Shown here: positions 1 to 9,436 of the stretch, one piece after another | Position numbering within the stretch: the first letter of the stretch is position 1 | How the letters are laid out: every line of letters begins with the position of its first letter | Assembly (NCBI GenBank): GCA_036378675.1 | Contig: DASUWA010000019.1 | Span: 30,526 to 94,525 of the forward strand | Direction: 5' to 3' | DNA: 64,000 bases | Source of the DNA: Acidimicrobiales bacterium | GTDB taxonomy: Bacteria > Actinomycetota > Acidimicrobiia > Acidimicrobiales > Palsa-688 | Position numbers and translations under genes: made by a program | The notes under the pieces: model-generated | Databases searched by the model: none | What the model was told of the DNA's origin: nothing | Seen by the model: the letters and a program-made list of their open reading frames with translations, nothing else

Positions 1-377
1 GCCTCGACGAAGCTTCGCGTCAGCGTCGCCACTCCCGAGAGATGCCCGAGGAAGTTGAGGGCCGTCCGCTCGGCGGTCAGAACCGACTGGAGAGGTCCGT
101 CGACCCGCGCGACTGCGCGGCCTGCTTCGAGGCGGTCACCGTCCGATGCCCACCACTCCGCCTTCACGCCGGGGTCAACCGCGGCGAACGTCTCGATCGC
201 GGCGAGCCGCCCGGCGAGAACTCCGGGGGAGCGCGGCACGATCAGGGCCGAAACAACTGAGCCAGCCGGCAAGAGGCTCGCGGTGACGTCGCCGAACACA
301 CCAAGGTCCTCCGCGAGCGCACGCGCAACGGCCTCCCTGACGGCGGTCGCCGGCGGGTCGAGCCAGGTCGGGGTCAC
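1..377 (-). CDS. nadC: nicotinate-nucleotide pyrophosphorylase (quinolinate phosphoribosyltransferase), N-terminal part
   Basis: This gene runs off the left edge and only about 125 N-terminal residues are present. The enzyme converts quinolinate and PRPP to nicotinate mononucleotide in de novo NAD synthesis. The visible part has the family N-terminal barrel and the conserved stretch TAERTALNFLGHLSGVATLT, which belongs to the quinolinate-binding helix. The start is taken as the GTG at 375-377, which shares bases with the nadB TGA (GTGA overlap), so the two are probably translationally coupled. Order nadB-nadC is the usual actinobacterial NAD operon. The catalytic C-terminal barrel is outside the window. 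Confidence 0.9.
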   Translation of the reverse strand, partial: MTPTWLDPPATAVREAVARALAEDLGVFGDVTASLLPAGSVVSALIVPRSPGVLAGRLAAIETFAAVDPGVKAEWWASDGDRLEAGRAVARVDGPLQSVLTAERTALNFLGHLSGVATLTRSFVE

Positions 378-1969
378 TGAAGAAACCTATGGGAAAAAGC
401 TTCGGACGTCGCCGGGAAATCGCTCCTGCGATGACCGCCACGCGATTCCTCACGGGCGGACGCCGCACAGACGAGAGCGCGCGCAACTACCAGCAGATTC
501 TCGAGCTCGCCCGGCGGAACACCGGTGGTCGCGATATCGCTTACGACCGCGCCGGCCGCTTCGAGCGATGCGGCGTCGCGAACCACGCCCGCGCCGGCGG
601 ACATCGCGCGTTGAAGCCGCTCGCGAGACTTGGTCACGTCGACGGTTTCGTCCGGCACGACACGAATGGCGGGAATGTTGTTGACCAGCTTGTATAGCGG
701 AATGACGCCGGGGTCCGTGCGGCCGGGTGTGAGCAGTGGCTGAAGGGCGCCTGTCGCGCTGGGTCGGTCTTTGTCCGAAAGAATCGCCTCGACAACGCGT
801 GCGCCGAACACCATCCCCTCCAGGAGCGAGTTCGACGCCAGGCGGTTGGCGCCTTGAACGCCGGTGCACGCGACCTCGCCGGCGGCCCACAGTCCCGGCA
901 GGGTCGTGGCACCGTCGAGATCGGTGAGCACCCCGCCGCACATGTAATGAGCGGCGGGCGCCACCGGCAACCAGTCTCGGGGCGGGTCGAGGCCCATCTC
1001 GCGTGCCGAAGCGGCAAGAGTCGGGAAGCGGCGCTCGAAGTCCTCGACGGGGCTGACGTCGAGCCACACGTGCTCGCCGCCCGACTCGCGGATGCGCGCA
1101 GCGACCGCCGCAGCCACAACGTCGCGTGGCTGCAACTCGTCGACGAACCGTTTGCCGGCGCTGTCGCGCAACACCGCGCCCTCGCCGCGTAGCGCTTCGC
1201 TCATCAACGGCCGGGGGCCGGCGGTGCGGCCGTGAAGCGCGGTCGGGTGGAACTGGACGAACTCCACATCGGCGATCGGGACTCCGGCCCGCATCGCCAT
1301 CGCCAGCCCATCGCCGGTCGACTGCACAGGGTTGGTCGTTACCGAGAACAGCTGCCCCGCGCCGCCGCTGGCCAGGAGAACGTTCGAGGCCCGCAGCTCG
1401 ACCCGCCTGCCGTCCGGACCGGTTGCGACGATCCCCTTGCACCGCCCGCCTTCGACGATGAGGTCATGAGCGAAGTAACCCTCCCACAGCCTGGTGGCGG
1501 TGGATCGGGCGGCTTCAACGAGGGTGCGCTCGACTTCGGCTCCCGTCGCCGCACCGCCGGCGTGCACCACACGCGCAGCCGAGTGGCCCCCTTCACGGGA
1601 GAGTGTCCAGACCCCTGACTCGTTCCTGTCGAACTGAGCGCCGAGAGCGGCCAGCTCGCGGACTCTCGCCGGACCCTCCGCGACGAGGATCTCCACCGCG
1701 CCGCGATCGCACAACCCGGCACCAGCCTTGAAAGTGTCCTCGGCATGAAGCGCGAACGAGTCGCCCGGATGCTGGACGTCGGCTTCGTTGCGGTGCAGGA
1801 CCGCCGCCACACCCCCTTGCGCCCACTGCGTCGCCGAATCCGAAAGCGCGCCTTTCGAAACGACGCCGACTCTGAGTCCGGTGTCAGCCGCTTCAGCTGC
1901 CCTCGCAGTCGCGGAAAGGCCGGCGACGCCACTGCCGACGACGAGAAGGTCGACGGCGTGCTCGCTCAA
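374..1969 (-). CDS. nadB: L-aspartate oxidase
   Basis: This FAD flavoprotein oxidises L-aspartate to iminoaspartate, the first step of de novo NAD synthesis. Visible motifs are the N-terminal dinucleotide fold [11 protein letters not shown], the region [11 protein letters not shown], the substrate region [30 protein letters not shown], and the C-terminal FAD segment [21 protein letters not shown] chose the TTG at 1967-1969, which overlaps the panD stop (TTGA), giving 531 residues. A GTG/ATG-type start at 2071 would give 565 residues but would add an Ala/Thr-rich leader lying wholly inside panD. The C-terminal helical domain looks short, ending soon after the [12 protein letters not shown] region, but no frameshift is evident. 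Start uncertain, function secure. Confidence 0.92.
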   Translation of the reverse strand: MSEHAVDLLVVGSGVAGLSATARAAEAADTGLRVGVVSKGALSDSATQWAQGGVAAVLHRNEADVQHPGDSFALHAEDTFKAGAGLCDRGAVEILVAEGPARVRELAALGAQFDRNESGVWTLSREGGHSAARVVHAGGAATGAEVERTLVEAARSTATRLWEGYFAHDLIVEGGRCKGIVATGPDGRRVELRASNVLLASGGAGQLFSVTTNPVQSTGDGLAMAMRAGVPIADVEFVQFHPTALHGRTAGPRPLMSEALRGEGAVLRDSAGKRFVDELQPRDVVAAAVAARIRESGGEHVWLDVSPVEDFERRFPTLAASAREMGLDPPRDWLPVAPAAHYMCGGVLTDLDGATTLPGLWAAGEVACTGVQGANRLASNSLLEGMVFGARVVEAILSDKDRPSATGALQPLLTPGRTDPGVIPLYKLVNNIPAIRVVPDETVDVTKSRERLQRAMSAGAGVVRDAASLEAAGAVVSDIATTGVPPGELENLLVVARALVCAASAREESRGGHRRSDFPATSEAFSHRFLQ

Positions 1970-2394
1970 TGACGAGTCGCGTGCAGCGGTTGCAACGGTT
2001 GCCGCGGTCGCAGCGGTTGTAGCGCCGCTGCGGCCCGGGCGGCCTCTTCGGGGGGGATCACGTTGTTCCATTGGTCTACGTGGACCACGGTAGGCGAGTG
2101 TCCCTCCAATTCAGCCTGTTCGTAGTCGGCGTAGGTGATCACGATCACCTTGTCGCCCACGTGAACAAGCCGGGCGGCGGCTCCGTTCAGGCACACCTGA
2201 CCGGGCTGGCCGGTGATGGCGTAGGTTTCGAAACGGGCACCGTTGTCGATGTCGAGCACCGCGACCTGCTCGTGTTCGAGGATGTCGGCGGCGGCCATCA
2301 GCTCGGGGTCGAGGCTGATCGAGCCGATGTAGTTGAGGTCGGCCTCGGTCACGGTGGCCCGGTGGATCTTGGACTTCAGCATGCGGCGGCGCAC
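1966..2394 (-). CDS. panD: aspartate 1-decarboxylase precursor
   Basis: PanD makes beta-alanine from aspartate for pantothenate synthesis. It is a pyruvoyl enzyme that self-cleaves at a Gly-Ser bond. The motif [14 protein letters not shown] contains the Gly-Ser pair at about residues 24-25, and the [19 protein letters not shown] region and the ITYADYE strand match the family. The GTG at 2394 has an AGGAG ribosome site nine bases upstream. An internal ATG four codons later is the alternative. The last 25 or so residues (Ala/Pro/Leu/Gln-rich) extend past the usual family end and are encoded by imperfect GGTTGCAACGG-like repeats. Upstream panC is 22 bases away, so the two are in one operon. Confidence 0.93.
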   Translation of the reverse strand: MRRRMLKSKIHRATVTEADLNYIGSISLDPELMAAADILEHEQVAVLDIDNGARFETYAITGQPGQVCLNGAAARLVHVGDKVIVITYADYEQAELEGHSPTVVHVDQWNNVIPPEEAARAAAALQPLRPRQPLQPLHATRH

Positions 2395-2416
2395 GATGGT
2401 GGTCTCCTGTCGGGTT

Positions 2417-3319
2417 CTACGCGGCCGCCGAAGGCGGCGTTGCGGGGACGTTGTCGATCAGGCGGGCCCGGCCGATTCGGGCTGCCATAAGCAGGCGGAC
2501 TTCGCCGGTGATCCTCGCCGGACGCTCCAACGTCTCCGGGTCGGCGACTGCCGCGTAGTCAAGTTGAAAAAGGGGCTGGCGTTGGAGTGATTCCGCCATC
2601 GACTTCTCGACCAGGTCGGGGTCGTCGAGTCCGTCGCCTTCGACTGCTCGTTTTCCGGCGAGTAGCGCGTAGAAGAGGTGAGGTGCCGCTTCGCGTTCAG
2701 CGGCGCTGAGGTAGGCGTTCCGGCTCGACAGGGCGAGCCCGTCGGTTTCGCGCACGGTGGGGCAAGCGACGATATCGACGGGGAGAGACAGGTCGGTGAC
2801 CATGCGGCGCACCACGACCAGCTGCTGGAAGTCTTTCTCGCCGAAGTAGGCGAAGCACGACCCGGTCAGGGAGAACAGCTTCGCCACGATCGTCGTGACA
2901 CCGTTGAAATGCCCCGGGCGGGACGCTCCCTCGAGCCCTTCGGTGAATCCCTCGACCGTGACCGTCGTCGCCGGCGGTTCCGGCCACATCTCCTCGACGC
3001 TCGGCGCGAAGACGAGCGCGGCGCCGGCCTCCTCGGCCAGCTCGCAGTCACGCTGGATGTCGCGCGGGTAGGCGGCGAGATCCTCGCCGGCGCCGAACTG
3101 GAGCGGGTTCACGTAGTCGGTGACCCCGACGACGTCGCATTCCGCGGCGGCCCGGCGGATCAGGGACATATGGCCGGCGTGCAGGGCGCCCATGGTCGGC
3201 ACCAAGCCGACCTGCTGCCCCTTGCCGCGGCACGCATCCAGACGGGTGCGCCAGTCGGCGGCCTTCTCTATGAGCTCGAGGGTCAATCTCTCCTCACTGA
3301 CGTTCCGGCCCCGTACCAA
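2417..3319 (-). CDS. panC: pantothenate synthetase (pantoate--beta-alanine ligase)
   Basis: PanC condenses pantoate with beta-alanine using ATP, directly consuming the PanD product. It belongs to the class I aminoacyl-tRNA-synthetase-like nucleotidyltransferases. Visible are the start of the fold with [18 protein letters not shown] (HxGH signature), [18 protein letters not shown] and the KMSKS-equivalent LSSRNAYLS. The length of 300 residues is slightly above the family norm of about 280 because of a short N-terminal extension. A start a few codons downstream is possible. It is separated from folK by 385 bp, so it may have its own promoter. Confidence 0.94.
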   Translation of the reverse strand: MVRGRNVSEERLTLELIEKAADWRTRLDACRGKGQQVGLVPTMGALHAGHMSLIRRAAAECDVVGVTDYVNPLQFGAGEDLAAYPRDIQRDCELAEEAGAALVFAPSVEEMWPEPPATTVTVEGFTEGLEGASRPGHFNGVTTIVAKLFSLTGSCFAYFGEKDFQQLVVVRRMVTDLSLPVDIVACPTVRETDGLALSSRNAYLSAAEREAAPHLFYALLAGKRAVEGDGLDDPDLVEKSMAESLQRQPLFQLDYAAVADPETLERPARITGEVRLLMAARIGRARLIDNVPATPPSAAA

Positions 3320-3704
3320 CGGGTGCCGTTCGTGTTTTGACTAGATCCTAGCTGGTCGGGGCGGTAGGGGCGCAGCGCCGGCGGTGGTTGGGTGTGGCGG
3401 CGGCGGAGGCGCCGGCGGCGGTTGGGCTCTCTTGTCTCTTGTTCGTCTCGTTCGCGGCCGGCGATTTTTTCGGTACATCTCGCATCTGGGGGACGAGTGG
3501 AACCTCAACCTTCAAATTTGCACCGCAAAACCAGAATGTCCCACAGAAAGTGCGACCCGGGAGGCGGTAGGCCGAGCGGTAAACAAGGGGCCTGGGCGTG
3601 ACTATCGCGTTTGGGTGTGAAAACAAGCAGCTGAGCGCGCATATCCACTCCCGAACTGCAAGGCCACCCTCCGCACGCGTGCCTTCTTGCGCAAAGAGCG
3701 TGAG
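3320..3704. other. intergenic stretch between folK and panC
   Basis: No supportable gene is present. Short open frames exist on both strands but have low-complexity or shadow-like composition. The stretch is less GC-rich near 3500-3550 (many A/T) than its neighbours, which fits a promoter region for panC-panD-nadB-nadC. A GC-rich imperfect direct repeat lies at 3375-3426. Confidence 0.5.
3375..3426. repeat. imperfect 18-bp direct repeat upstream of panC
   Basis: The 18-mer GCGCCGGCGGTGGTTGGG at 3375-3392 recurs at 3409-3426 with one mismatch (T to C), with starts 34 bp apart. It lies 56 to 107 bp upstream of the panC start on the minus strand. Function unknown; it may only reflect GC-rich slippage. 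Confidence 0.5.
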
Positions 3705-4283
3705 CTAGAGGTTCCCCGCCGGCCGGACGCCCCTGGCGAGGTCGGATGTCAGCCGCCCGATGATCAGCTCCGGCGCGAGGTCGCCAAGGGGCACCAGCAC
3801 AAACCCTCGCTCCCACATCCTGGGGTGCGGTACGACAAGGTCGGGCTCGTCGACGACTTCGTCTCCGACCAGGAGCACATCGACGTCGAGCGTGCGCGGG
3901 CCCCACCTCTCCAGGCGCACCCGGTGCGCAGCTGCTTCGGCCGCCTGGGCGGCGACGAGGAGCTCACGCGGTGTGAATCTGGTGGCCAGCTCAACCACGC
4001 AGTTGAGGTAGGCGCCTTGGCCGGGAGGCCCACCGATCGGGTCGGTCTCGTAGAGCGGCGAGACGGCAGCGACGTCTGGGAGCCGTTTCACTCCGCCGGC
4101 GAGGTAGGCGCGCCGGTCGCCCAGGTTCGATCCGAGGCCGAGGAACGCGCGGGCGACGGGACGGGGCGCGCGACGGTCCTGGAGGGCGCTCTCTGCGGTC
4201 GGCGGAGACGGCGCGTCGCCCGAGGGAGGGTGCGGACGGCGAGAGGAGGGCGCTGGTGGCTCAGGGCGGCGTGGGTTCGGCAC
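3705..4283 (-). CDS. folK: 2-amino-4-hydroxy-6-hydroxymethyldihydropteridine diphosphokinase
   Basis: HPPK transfers pyrophosphate from ATP to 6-hydroxymethyl-7,8-dihydropterin, the step between FolB and FolP in folate synthesis. The core begins at about residue 44 with ARAFLGLGSNLGDRRAYL. It continues with VSPLYETDPIGG and the catalytic metal loop RWGPRTLDVDVLL, then VVPHPRMWERGFVLVPLGDLAP. The first 42 residues are Pro/Ser/Arg-rich and are probably disordered or partly untranslated. The GTG at 4283 sits three bases after the folB stop, which supports coupling, and no closer ATG was found. The enzyme works with the neighbouring folE, folB and folP products. Confidence 0.92.
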   Translation of the reverse strand: MPNPRRPEPPAPSSRRPHPPSGDAPSPPTAESALQDRRAPRPVARAFLGLGSNLGDRRAYLAGGVKRLPDVAAVSPLYETDPIGGPPGQGAYLNCVVELATRFTPRELLVAAQAAEAAAHRVRLERWGPRTLDVDVLLVGDEVVDEPDLVVPHPRMWERGFVLVPLGDLAPELIIGRLTSDLARGVRPAGNL

Positions 4284-4286
4284 GGG

Positions 4287-4682
4287 TCACCGGCCCGGCT
4301 GCGCCGGCGGACGACCCGGCTGCGCCGAGCGGCGCACGGTCACTCCGGCCGAAGCCAGATCGACGGGCACGGGCGGCCGCAGCTTGCGGACAGTGACCGT
4401 CACCCCCGAAGCGAGTGGCGCCCCCGCGTCCAGGGCGGCGCCGGCGATCCGTTCGGCGAGGTTCTCGAGAAGGTCGGAATGGGTTCCGCCGACGACGCCG
4501 GCGACTGCTTCCGCAACCGCGCCGTAATCGATCGTGTCCCCAAGCGCGTCAGACCGGCCGGCGTTGGACAGGTCCACGTCGAGGTCGAGGTCGACCTCGA
4601 AAGGCTGGGATCTGTCCCGTTCCTCCGGCAGGACTCCGTGGGTGCCGAGAATCCTCAAACCGCGCAGCTCGATGCGGTCCAA
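4287..4682 (-). CDS. folB: dihydroneopterin aldolase
   Basis: FolB cleaves 7,8-dihydroneopterin to 6-hydroxymethyldihydropterin and glycolaldehyde. The sequence shows the typical start DRIELRGLRILGTHGVLPEE (with the pterin-binding Glu), then FEVDLDLDVDL, the DTIDYGAVAEAV segment and SDLLENLAERIA. I chose the TTG at 4682, eight bases after the stop of the upstream phosphatase-like gene, because it gives 131 residues, close to the family length. Reading farther upstream only adds an Arg-rich leader overlapping that gene. It ends in a short Pro/Gln/Gly repeat (QPGRPPAQPGR). Confidence 0.9.
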   Translation of the reverse strand: MDRIELRGLRILGTHGVLPEERDRSQPFEVDLDLDVDLSNAGRSDALGDTIDYGAVAEAVAGVVGGTHSDLLENLAERIAGAALDAGAPLASGVTVTVRKLRPPVPVDLASAGVTVRRSAQPGRPPAQPGR

Positions 4683-4689
4683 GCGGGTC

Positions 4690-5241
4690 CTAGCTCCCGA
4701 GCGGCTGGGCCGCCTGGCCCGGGCCAGGTAGGTCCTGCCCCGGCCCGGGAAGGTTGGGGACCGAGGCGACGAGCTCACGACCGGGCGGTCCCATCTGCCG
4801 TCCGATTATCCGCTCGACCACGGCGATCGCCTGTGGACCGCTCGGGACCATCCCCGACCATCTCAGGTACCCGGCGACCACTCCCATGAGCCGGTCGCCC
4901 AGCTCTTCCTGGTGGATCAGGATGCGCTCTCCCGCCCCGAGCCACTCCCTGACCCTGGTGTACAGCTCGGCCAGCACCACGTTCGGATCGTCGTGCGGGC
5001 CCAGGGGCACGTGTGACCAGGTGACGCCCAACTCGTCGTAGGCATGAAGGTTGTGCGGTGAAGGCAACAACGACACCACCCTCGTGAAGCCCTCCCCCCT
5101 CAGCCACAGGATCTCCTCCTGCCTGCGGACCCGCCGGTGGTTTCGCGCGTAGCCGCCGGGCCGCTCACTGATGGCGAGGCGTCCCTTGATGATCCAAGCG
5201 AAGAACCGCGGCTGGATCCCCTTGGCCCACTTTCCTTTCAT
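4690..5241 (-). CDS. dual-specificity-phosphatase-like protein with substituted catalytic Cys (putative pseudophosphatase)
   Basis: This 183-residue protein lies inside the folate operon; its ATG overlaps the folP stop (ATGA). Residues about 51-150 follow the dual-specificity phosphatase pattern: GFTRVVSLL (strand), VTWSHVPLGPHDDP (the acid-loop region, Asp present), an amphipathic helix, then ILIHQEELGDRLMGVVAGYL at 107-126. Active enzymes have H-C-x5-R there. Here the Cys is Gln111, with His110 and Arg117 kept at exact spacing. Cys-dependent catalysis therefore looks impossible, so a binding or scaffold role is inferred. The basic N-terminus (MKGKWAKG, then YARNHRRVRRQEE) may contact nucleic acid or a partner. 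The C-terminus carries two LPGPGQ repeats. The family assignment is by pattern only. Confidence 0.6.
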   Translation of the reverse strand: MKGKWAKGIQPRFFAWIIKGRLAISERPGGYARNHRRVRRQEEILWLRGEGFTRVVSLLPSPHNLHAYDELGVTWSHVPLGPHDDPNVVLAELYTRVREWLGAGERILIHQEELGDRLMGVVAGYLRWSGMVPSGPQAIAVVERIIGRQMGPPGRELVASVPNLPGPGQDLPGPGQAAQPLGS

Positions 5242-6041
5242 CTGCCGATACCAGCCAGGTGTCCGGATCCAGAAGCCCCCGCCAGCCGGGCGGCCTGGAC
5301 GACCGGGCGAACGTCGTGAACCCGCACCACGTCGACGCCGCGTGTCATCGCCCACACCGTCGTCGCCACAGACGCCTCCACCCGATCGGTCGGGAGTGCC
5401 GGCGTCCCGTCGCTCGCAGGGGCGACCGTCCCCAGGAAAGACTTGCGGCTCGTGCCGACGAGCACCGGCCATCCTGACGCCACGAACCGGTCGATGTTGC
5501 GCAGAAGCAGGAGGTTGTGGAGTCCGGTCTTGCCGAAGCCGATGCCCGGATCGATCCAGACCCGTTCGACACCACCGGCTCGTGCCTTTTCGGCTTTCGC
5601 CAGGAGGTACTCGAGCACCTCGGAAACTACGTCGTCGTAGACCGCGTGCTGTTGCATGACCGAAGGGTCGGCTGGCATGTGCATGGCGACCCAGCCGGCG
5701 CCGGTCTCGGCGGCAACCTCCCAGAGGGAAGCCGAAACGTCGTTGACGATCGAAGCCCCAGCCCCGACGGCCGCTTGGGCGACCGCCGCCTTGCGGGTGT
5801 CGATCGACACGGTCACCTCGCCGGCGAGTGCCTCCACCACCGGGAGGACCCGCCGCAGCTCCTCTTCGACCGCAACCGGCTGCGCCCCGGGGCGGGTCGA
5901 CTCGCCTCCGACATCGACGATGTCGGCTCCCTCGGCTACGAGTTGCAGTCCATGGGAGATGGCCGCCGCCGGATCCAGCCATTTCCCGCCGTCGGAAAAA
6001 GAATCGGGGGTGACGTTGAGCACCCCCATCACCGCGGTCAC
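5238..6041 (-). CDS. folP: dihydropteroate synthase
   Basis: FolP joins 6-hydroxymethyldihydropterin pyrophosphate to p-aminobenzoate; it is the sulfonamide target. The TIM-barrel motifs are clear: MGVLNVTPDSFSDGG at the N-terminus (pterin and phosphate binding), VDVGGESTRPGA, SIDTRKAAVAQAA, IVNDVSA, DPGIGFGKTGLHN, LVGTSRKSFLG and the C-terminal VRVHDV. At 267 residues it is full length. It lies 22 bp after folE and its stop overlaps the start of the phosphatase-like gene, so all belong to one transcript. Confidence 0.95.
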   Translation of the reverse strand: MTAVMGVLNVTPDSFSDGGKWLDPAAAISHGLQLVAEGADIVDVGGESTRPGAQPVAVEEELRRVLPVVEALAGEVTVSIDTRKAAVAQAAVGAGASIVNDVSASLWEVAAETGAGWVAMHMPADPSVMQQHAVYDDVVSEVLEYLLAKAEKARAGGVERVWIDPGIGFGKTGLHNLLLLRNIDRFVASGWPVLVGTSRKSFLGTVAPASDGTPALPTDRVEASVATTVWAMTRGVDVVRVHDVRPVVQAARLAGASGSGHLAGIGR

Positions 6042-6063
6042 GTCGTCAGCGTACAGGCGGGGA

Positions 6064-6693
6064 TCAGCGCCCCCCGTGCCCGCCGTGAATGAAGCTCATC
6101 GCTTCACTCCTCGCCGCCACGCTTTTGCGCATAAGGCCGCGCACGGCTGACGTAACGGTCAGAGCTCCCGGCTTTTTCACGCCGCGCATGGACATGCACA
6201 GGTGCTCGGCCTCGACGACAACCAGAACCCCGCGGGGTGCCAGCACCTGCTCCAGGCAATCCGCGACCTGGCTGGTGAGGCGCTCCTGCACCTGAGGCCG
6301 CTTCGAGAAACCGTCGACCAGACGGGCGAGCTTCGACAGCCCGGTTATCCGCCCGTCCTCGTTCGGTATGTAAGCGACGTGTGCACTGCCGAACCACGGG
6401 ACCAGGTGGTGCTCGCACACGCTGTAGATGGGGATGTCCTTGACCATGACCATCTCGTCGTGGTCGGCCTCGAATACGACAGACAGATGGTCGCCGGGAT
6501 CTTCTCGCAGGCCGGAGAAGATCTCCTCGTACATGCGGGCGACCCTGTTCGGGGTGGCGACCAGCCCGTCACGGTCGGGGTCCTCGCCGATTGCCAGCAG
6601 GATCTCACGAACCGCTCTCTCGAGTCGCGGGATGTCCACAGTGGACTTGGCGACGGCAAGGTCGCGATCGTCGATGCGGCGCAGCTCGCTCAT
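6064..6693 (-). CDS. folE: GTP cyclohydrolase I
   Basis: FolE opens and rearranges GTP to 7,8-dihydroneopterin triphosphate, the first committed step of folate synthesis. The zinc and active-site motifs are present: [14 protein letters not shown] (Cys and His ligands), [20 protein letters not shown], and [16 protein letters not shown] (second Cys ligand). I take the ATG at 6691-6693, whose bases overlap the ftsH TGA (ATGA); this gives 209 residues, matching the family. The longer upstream reading frame is inside ftsH and is not likely translated. The nonfamily C-terminal tail [10 protein letters not shown] is short. Confidence 0.95.
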   Translation of the reverse strand: MSELRRIDDRDLAVAKSTVDIPRLERAVREILLAIGEDPDRDGLVATPNRVARMYEEIFSGLREDPGDHLSVVFEADHDEMVMVKDIPIYSVCEHHLVPWFGSAHVAYIPNEDGRITGLSKLARLVDGFSKRPQVQERLTSQVADCLEQVLAPRGVLVVVEAEHLCMSMRGVKKPGALTVTSAVRGLMRKSVAARSEAMSFIHGGHGGR

Positions 6694-8819
6694 TGCTGAG
6701 TGCCCGGCTTGGGTCGGGGCCGCGGTCTGGCCGTCGACGCGGCGCCCGAGTCGTCGCCACCGGACTTGGCCTGCTGGCGACGCTGAGCCGGAAGGGCGGT
6801 GGACTTGTCCGACCGTGCCTGTGATCGTGTCGCTGCTCCGACTGGCGCCCGGCCAGGTGCGGTCAAGGGCCTCCGGCGGCGCCCAGGCGACGCTCCCTCT
6901 GCCTCCGGCGCAGGTTCGGCCTTCGCTGGGATCGGGGTGCCGGCCGCTCCCCGGCCACTGCGGCGCTTCCCGCCGGCATCCGCCGCTGCAGGCCGCTTCG
7001 CCGCTTCGTGCGGAGGCCAACCAGCCAGCGGTCCGAGGATCGCCTCGAGGTCCATCGAGTCGAGGGTTTCCTTTTCGACAAGCTCCCGAGCCATCCGGTC
7101 CAGCGTGGCCCGGTGGTGAGTAAGAACGGCACCCGCCCGGGAGTGCGCCTCTTCGATCAGGCCTCTCACCGCGCGGTCGATCCTGGCGGCGACCTCTTCG
7201 GAGTAGTTCGCCTGGTGGCCGAACTCGCGCCCGAGGAAGACCTCTCCTTCACGCTGCCCGAGCTGCTGCGGCCCGAGCTCGTCGCTCATGCCGTACTCGG
7301 TGACCATCGCGCGGGCGATCCGGGTCACCTTCTCGATGTCGTTCTCGGCGCCCGTGGTCGGCTCGTCGAACACCAGCTCCTCGGCGGTCCGGCCGCCGAG
7401 CGCCATCGCCATCATGTCGCGCAGCTGGCTCCGCGAATGGTTGTACCGGTCCTCGGGCAGGGTGAAGGTCAGCCCGAGGGATCGGCTCCTGGCGACGATC
7501 GACACCTTGTGGATCGGGTCCGCGTGGGTGAGGACGTGCCCGACGATGGCGTGCCCGGCCTCGTGGTAGGCGGTGACCAGCTTGTCGTGGTCGCTCATCA
7601 CCACCGTCTTGCGCTCAGGACCTGCGAGCACCCGGTCGATGGCTTCCTCGCACTCGCGCATCCCGATCTGGCGGAGGTTCCGCCGGGCGGCGAGGATCGC
7701 TGCCTCGTTCAGAAGGTTGGAGAGATCGGCACCGGTGAAGCCTGGGGTCCGCTTGGCGAGGACGTCCAGCTCCGCCGACTTCGAAAGCGGCTTCCCTCTG
7801 GCGTGAACGCTCAGAATCTGACGCCGGCCCGCCAGATCGGGCCGGTCGACGACGATCTGGCGGTCGAAACGACCCGGCCGCAGCAGCGCCGGATCGAGAA
7901 TGTCCGGGCGGTTCGTCGCCGCGATCAGGATCACCCCGCCGCGAACGTCAAAGCCATCCATTTCGACGAGGAGCTGGTTGAGGGTCTGCTCGCGTTCGTC
8001 GTGGCCGCCCCCGAGTCCCGCTCCGCGGTGACGGCCGACCGCGTCGATCTCGTCCATGAACACGATCGCCGGCGCGTTCGCCTTCGCCTGCTCGAAGAGA
8101 TCCCTGACCCGGCTGGCTCCGACCCCGACGAACATCTCCACGAAGTCCGAACCCGAGATCGAAAAGAACGGAACGCCCGCTTCGCCGGCCACCGCCCTCG
8201 CCAGCAGGGTCTTGCCCGTACCAGGAGGCCCGAACAACAGAACGCCCTTGGGAATCTTCGCCCCGAGCGCCTGGAAGCGGCCCGGAGCCTCCAGGAATTC
8301 CTTGATCTCCTGCAACTCGGCGACCGCCTCGTCCGCTCCCGCCACGTCTGCGAAGGTGACCTTCGGCTGGTCCTTACCGGCGGTCTTCGCCCGGGACTTG
8401 CCGAACTGCATGACCCTCGAGCCGCCGCCTTGCATCGAGTTCACCGCGAACAGGAACAGGCCGACGATCAGGATGATCGGCAGGTAGTTCTCGAGGAAGA
8501 TCGTTATCCACGGGTTGGACTTCGAATGGGTGACCTTTACCGCGGCGCCGGAGGCGATGATCTTGTCGGTGAGCGGCTGGGTGAGCCGTTCCGGGTACTG
8601 CACGACGTAGGCGGTCCCGTCGCGCATCTTTCCGGTGATCGTGTCGGATCCGTCGTGGATGACTGCGGTGGCCACCGTCTTGTTCGCGACCGCGTTGTCG
8701 TAGTCGCTCAGGCTCACGGTGGTCTGGCTTGGCCCGGAGCGCAGCGCGTCGAACAGCAGCAACGCGATAATCACCGCGATCAGCGCCCAAACGATCGGGC
8801 TGCGCAGGACCTTCTTCAT
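6690..8819 (-). CDS. ftsH: ATP-dependent zinc metalloprotease FtsH
   Basis: This membrane-anchored AAA+ protease degrades damaged and regulatory membrane proteins. Two transmembrane segments (about 8-24 and 110-127) flank an extracytoplasmic domain. The AAA module has Walker A GPPGTGKT at 197-204, Walker [10 protein letters not shown], the SRH region [18 protein letters not shown], and the pore motif [12 protein letters not shown]. The protease domain has HEAGH at 419-423 and the Asp ligand in [10 protein letters not shown]. After about residue 600 there is a Pro/Ala/Arg/Lys-rich tail of roughly 110 residues that is predicted to be disordered. The gene sits between hpt and folE, a common actinobacterial order (tilS-hpt-ftsH-folE). 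Confidence 0.97.
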   Translation of the reverse strand: MKKVLRSPIVWALIAVIIALLLFDALRSGPSQTTVSLSDYDNAVANKTVATAVIHDGSDTITGKMRDGTAYVVQYPERLTQPLTDKIIASGAAVKVTHSKSNPWITIFLENYLPIILIVGLFLFAVNSMQGGGSRVMQFGKSRAKTAGKDQPKVTFADVAGADEAVAELQEIKEFLEAPGRFQALGAKIPKGVLLFGPPGTGKTLLARAVAGEAGVPFFSISGSDFVEMFVGVGASRVRDLFEQAKANAPAIVFMDEIDAVGRHRGAGLGGGHDEREQTLNQLLVEMDGFDVRGGVILIAATNRPDILDPALLRPGRFDRQIVVDRPDLAGRRQILSVHARGKPLSKSAELDVLAKRTPGFTGADLSNLLNEAAILAARRNLRQIGMRECEEAIDRVLAGPERKTVVMSDHDKLVTAYHEAGHAIVGHVLTHADPIHKVSIVARSRSLGLTFTLPEDRYNHSRSQLRDMMAMALGGRTAEELVFDEPTTGAENDIEKVTRIARAMVTEYGMSDELGPQQLGQREGEVFLGREFGHQANYSEEVAARIDRAVRGLIEEAHSRAGAVLTHHRATLDRMARELVEKETLDSMDLEAILGPLAGWPPHEAAKRPAAADAGGKRRSGRGAAGTPIPAKAEPAPEAEGASPGRRRRPLTAPGRAPVGAATRSQARSDKSTALPAQRRQQAKSGGDDSGAASTARPRPRPKPGTQQ

Positions 8820-8869
8820 TGTTCAGAAAGGGTAGCTGGAGGTTTGTGCCCAGCGGCGGGCACAGATGC

Positions 8870-9427
8870 TTAATTCGCCGTAGTTTCGGCAGTCCCTCGG
8901 TAAGTGACCACGTATGGGAGGTTGCGGTAGCGCTCCGCCACGTCGAGCCCGTAACCGACCACGAACTCGGGCGGGATGCGGAATCCCTCGTAGGCGAGAT
9001 CCAGCTCGACCGACTGCAGCCCGTCTTTCACCAGGAGAGCGACCACCTCGAGCGATGCCGGGTGGCGAGCCCAGAGGTTGCGTCTCAGGTAGGAAAGGGT
9101 CAGCCCCGAATCGACGATGTCCTCCACTATCAGCACGTGCCTGCCGGTCAGGTCTATGTCCAGGTCCTTCACGATGCGAACCACTCCGCTCGTGTGGGTC
9201 GAGCTGCCGTAAGAGGAAACGGCCATGAAGTCGAGCTCCACGGGGAGGCGGATCGCACGGGCCAGGTCGGACAAGAAAAGGCACGCCCCCTTGAGGACGC
9301 CGACCAGCAGGGGCGGCCGGTCCTGGTAGTCCGCCGTGATCTGCTCCCCCAATTCGGCAATCCGGGCCTGAAGCTTGTCCTCCGGTACAACAACCTCGCC
9401 GAGGACCGGGTCCTCCGTGAAGTCCAT
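8870..9427 (-). CDS. hpt: hypoxanthine phosphoribosyltransferase
   Basis: This purine-salvage enzyme converts hypoxanthine or guanine plus PRPP to IMP or GMP. The PRPP-binding signature is [34 protein letters not shown] and the [14 protein letters not shown] flexible loop also match the family, as does the C-terminal [19 protein letters not shown]. Full length at 185 residues. It follows tilS after nine bases and precedes ftsH by 50 bp, the conserved tilS-hpt-ftsH block. Confidence 0.96.
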   Translation of the reverse strand: MDFTEDPVLGEVVVPEDKLQARIAELGEQITADYQDRPPLLVGVLKGACLFLSDLARAIRLPVELDFMAVSSYGSSTHTSGVVRIVKDLDIDLTGRHVLIVEDIVDSGLTLSYLRRNLWARHPASLEVVALLVKDGLQSVELDLAYEGFRIPPEFVVGYGLDVAERYRNLPYVVTYRGTAETTAN

Positions 9428-9436
9428 AGGGCGACC

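Noticed and set aside
3348..3626. 92-codon minus-strand frame upstream of panC
   Set aside because: TTG start, no ribosome site, low-complexity Ala/Thr/Arg end; better read as intergenic DNA.
5242..5982. 247-residue N-terminal extension of the phosphatase-like protein
   Set aside because: It lies entirely over folP in another frame and is Arg/Gly-rich; the ATG overlapping the folP stop is the better start.
7008..8873. 621-codon plus-strand open frame opposite ftsH
   Set aside because: It is the antisense shadow of a well-defined ftsH in GC-rich DNA; the translation has no recognisable domain and is His/Arg/Asp-rich as expected for such shadows.
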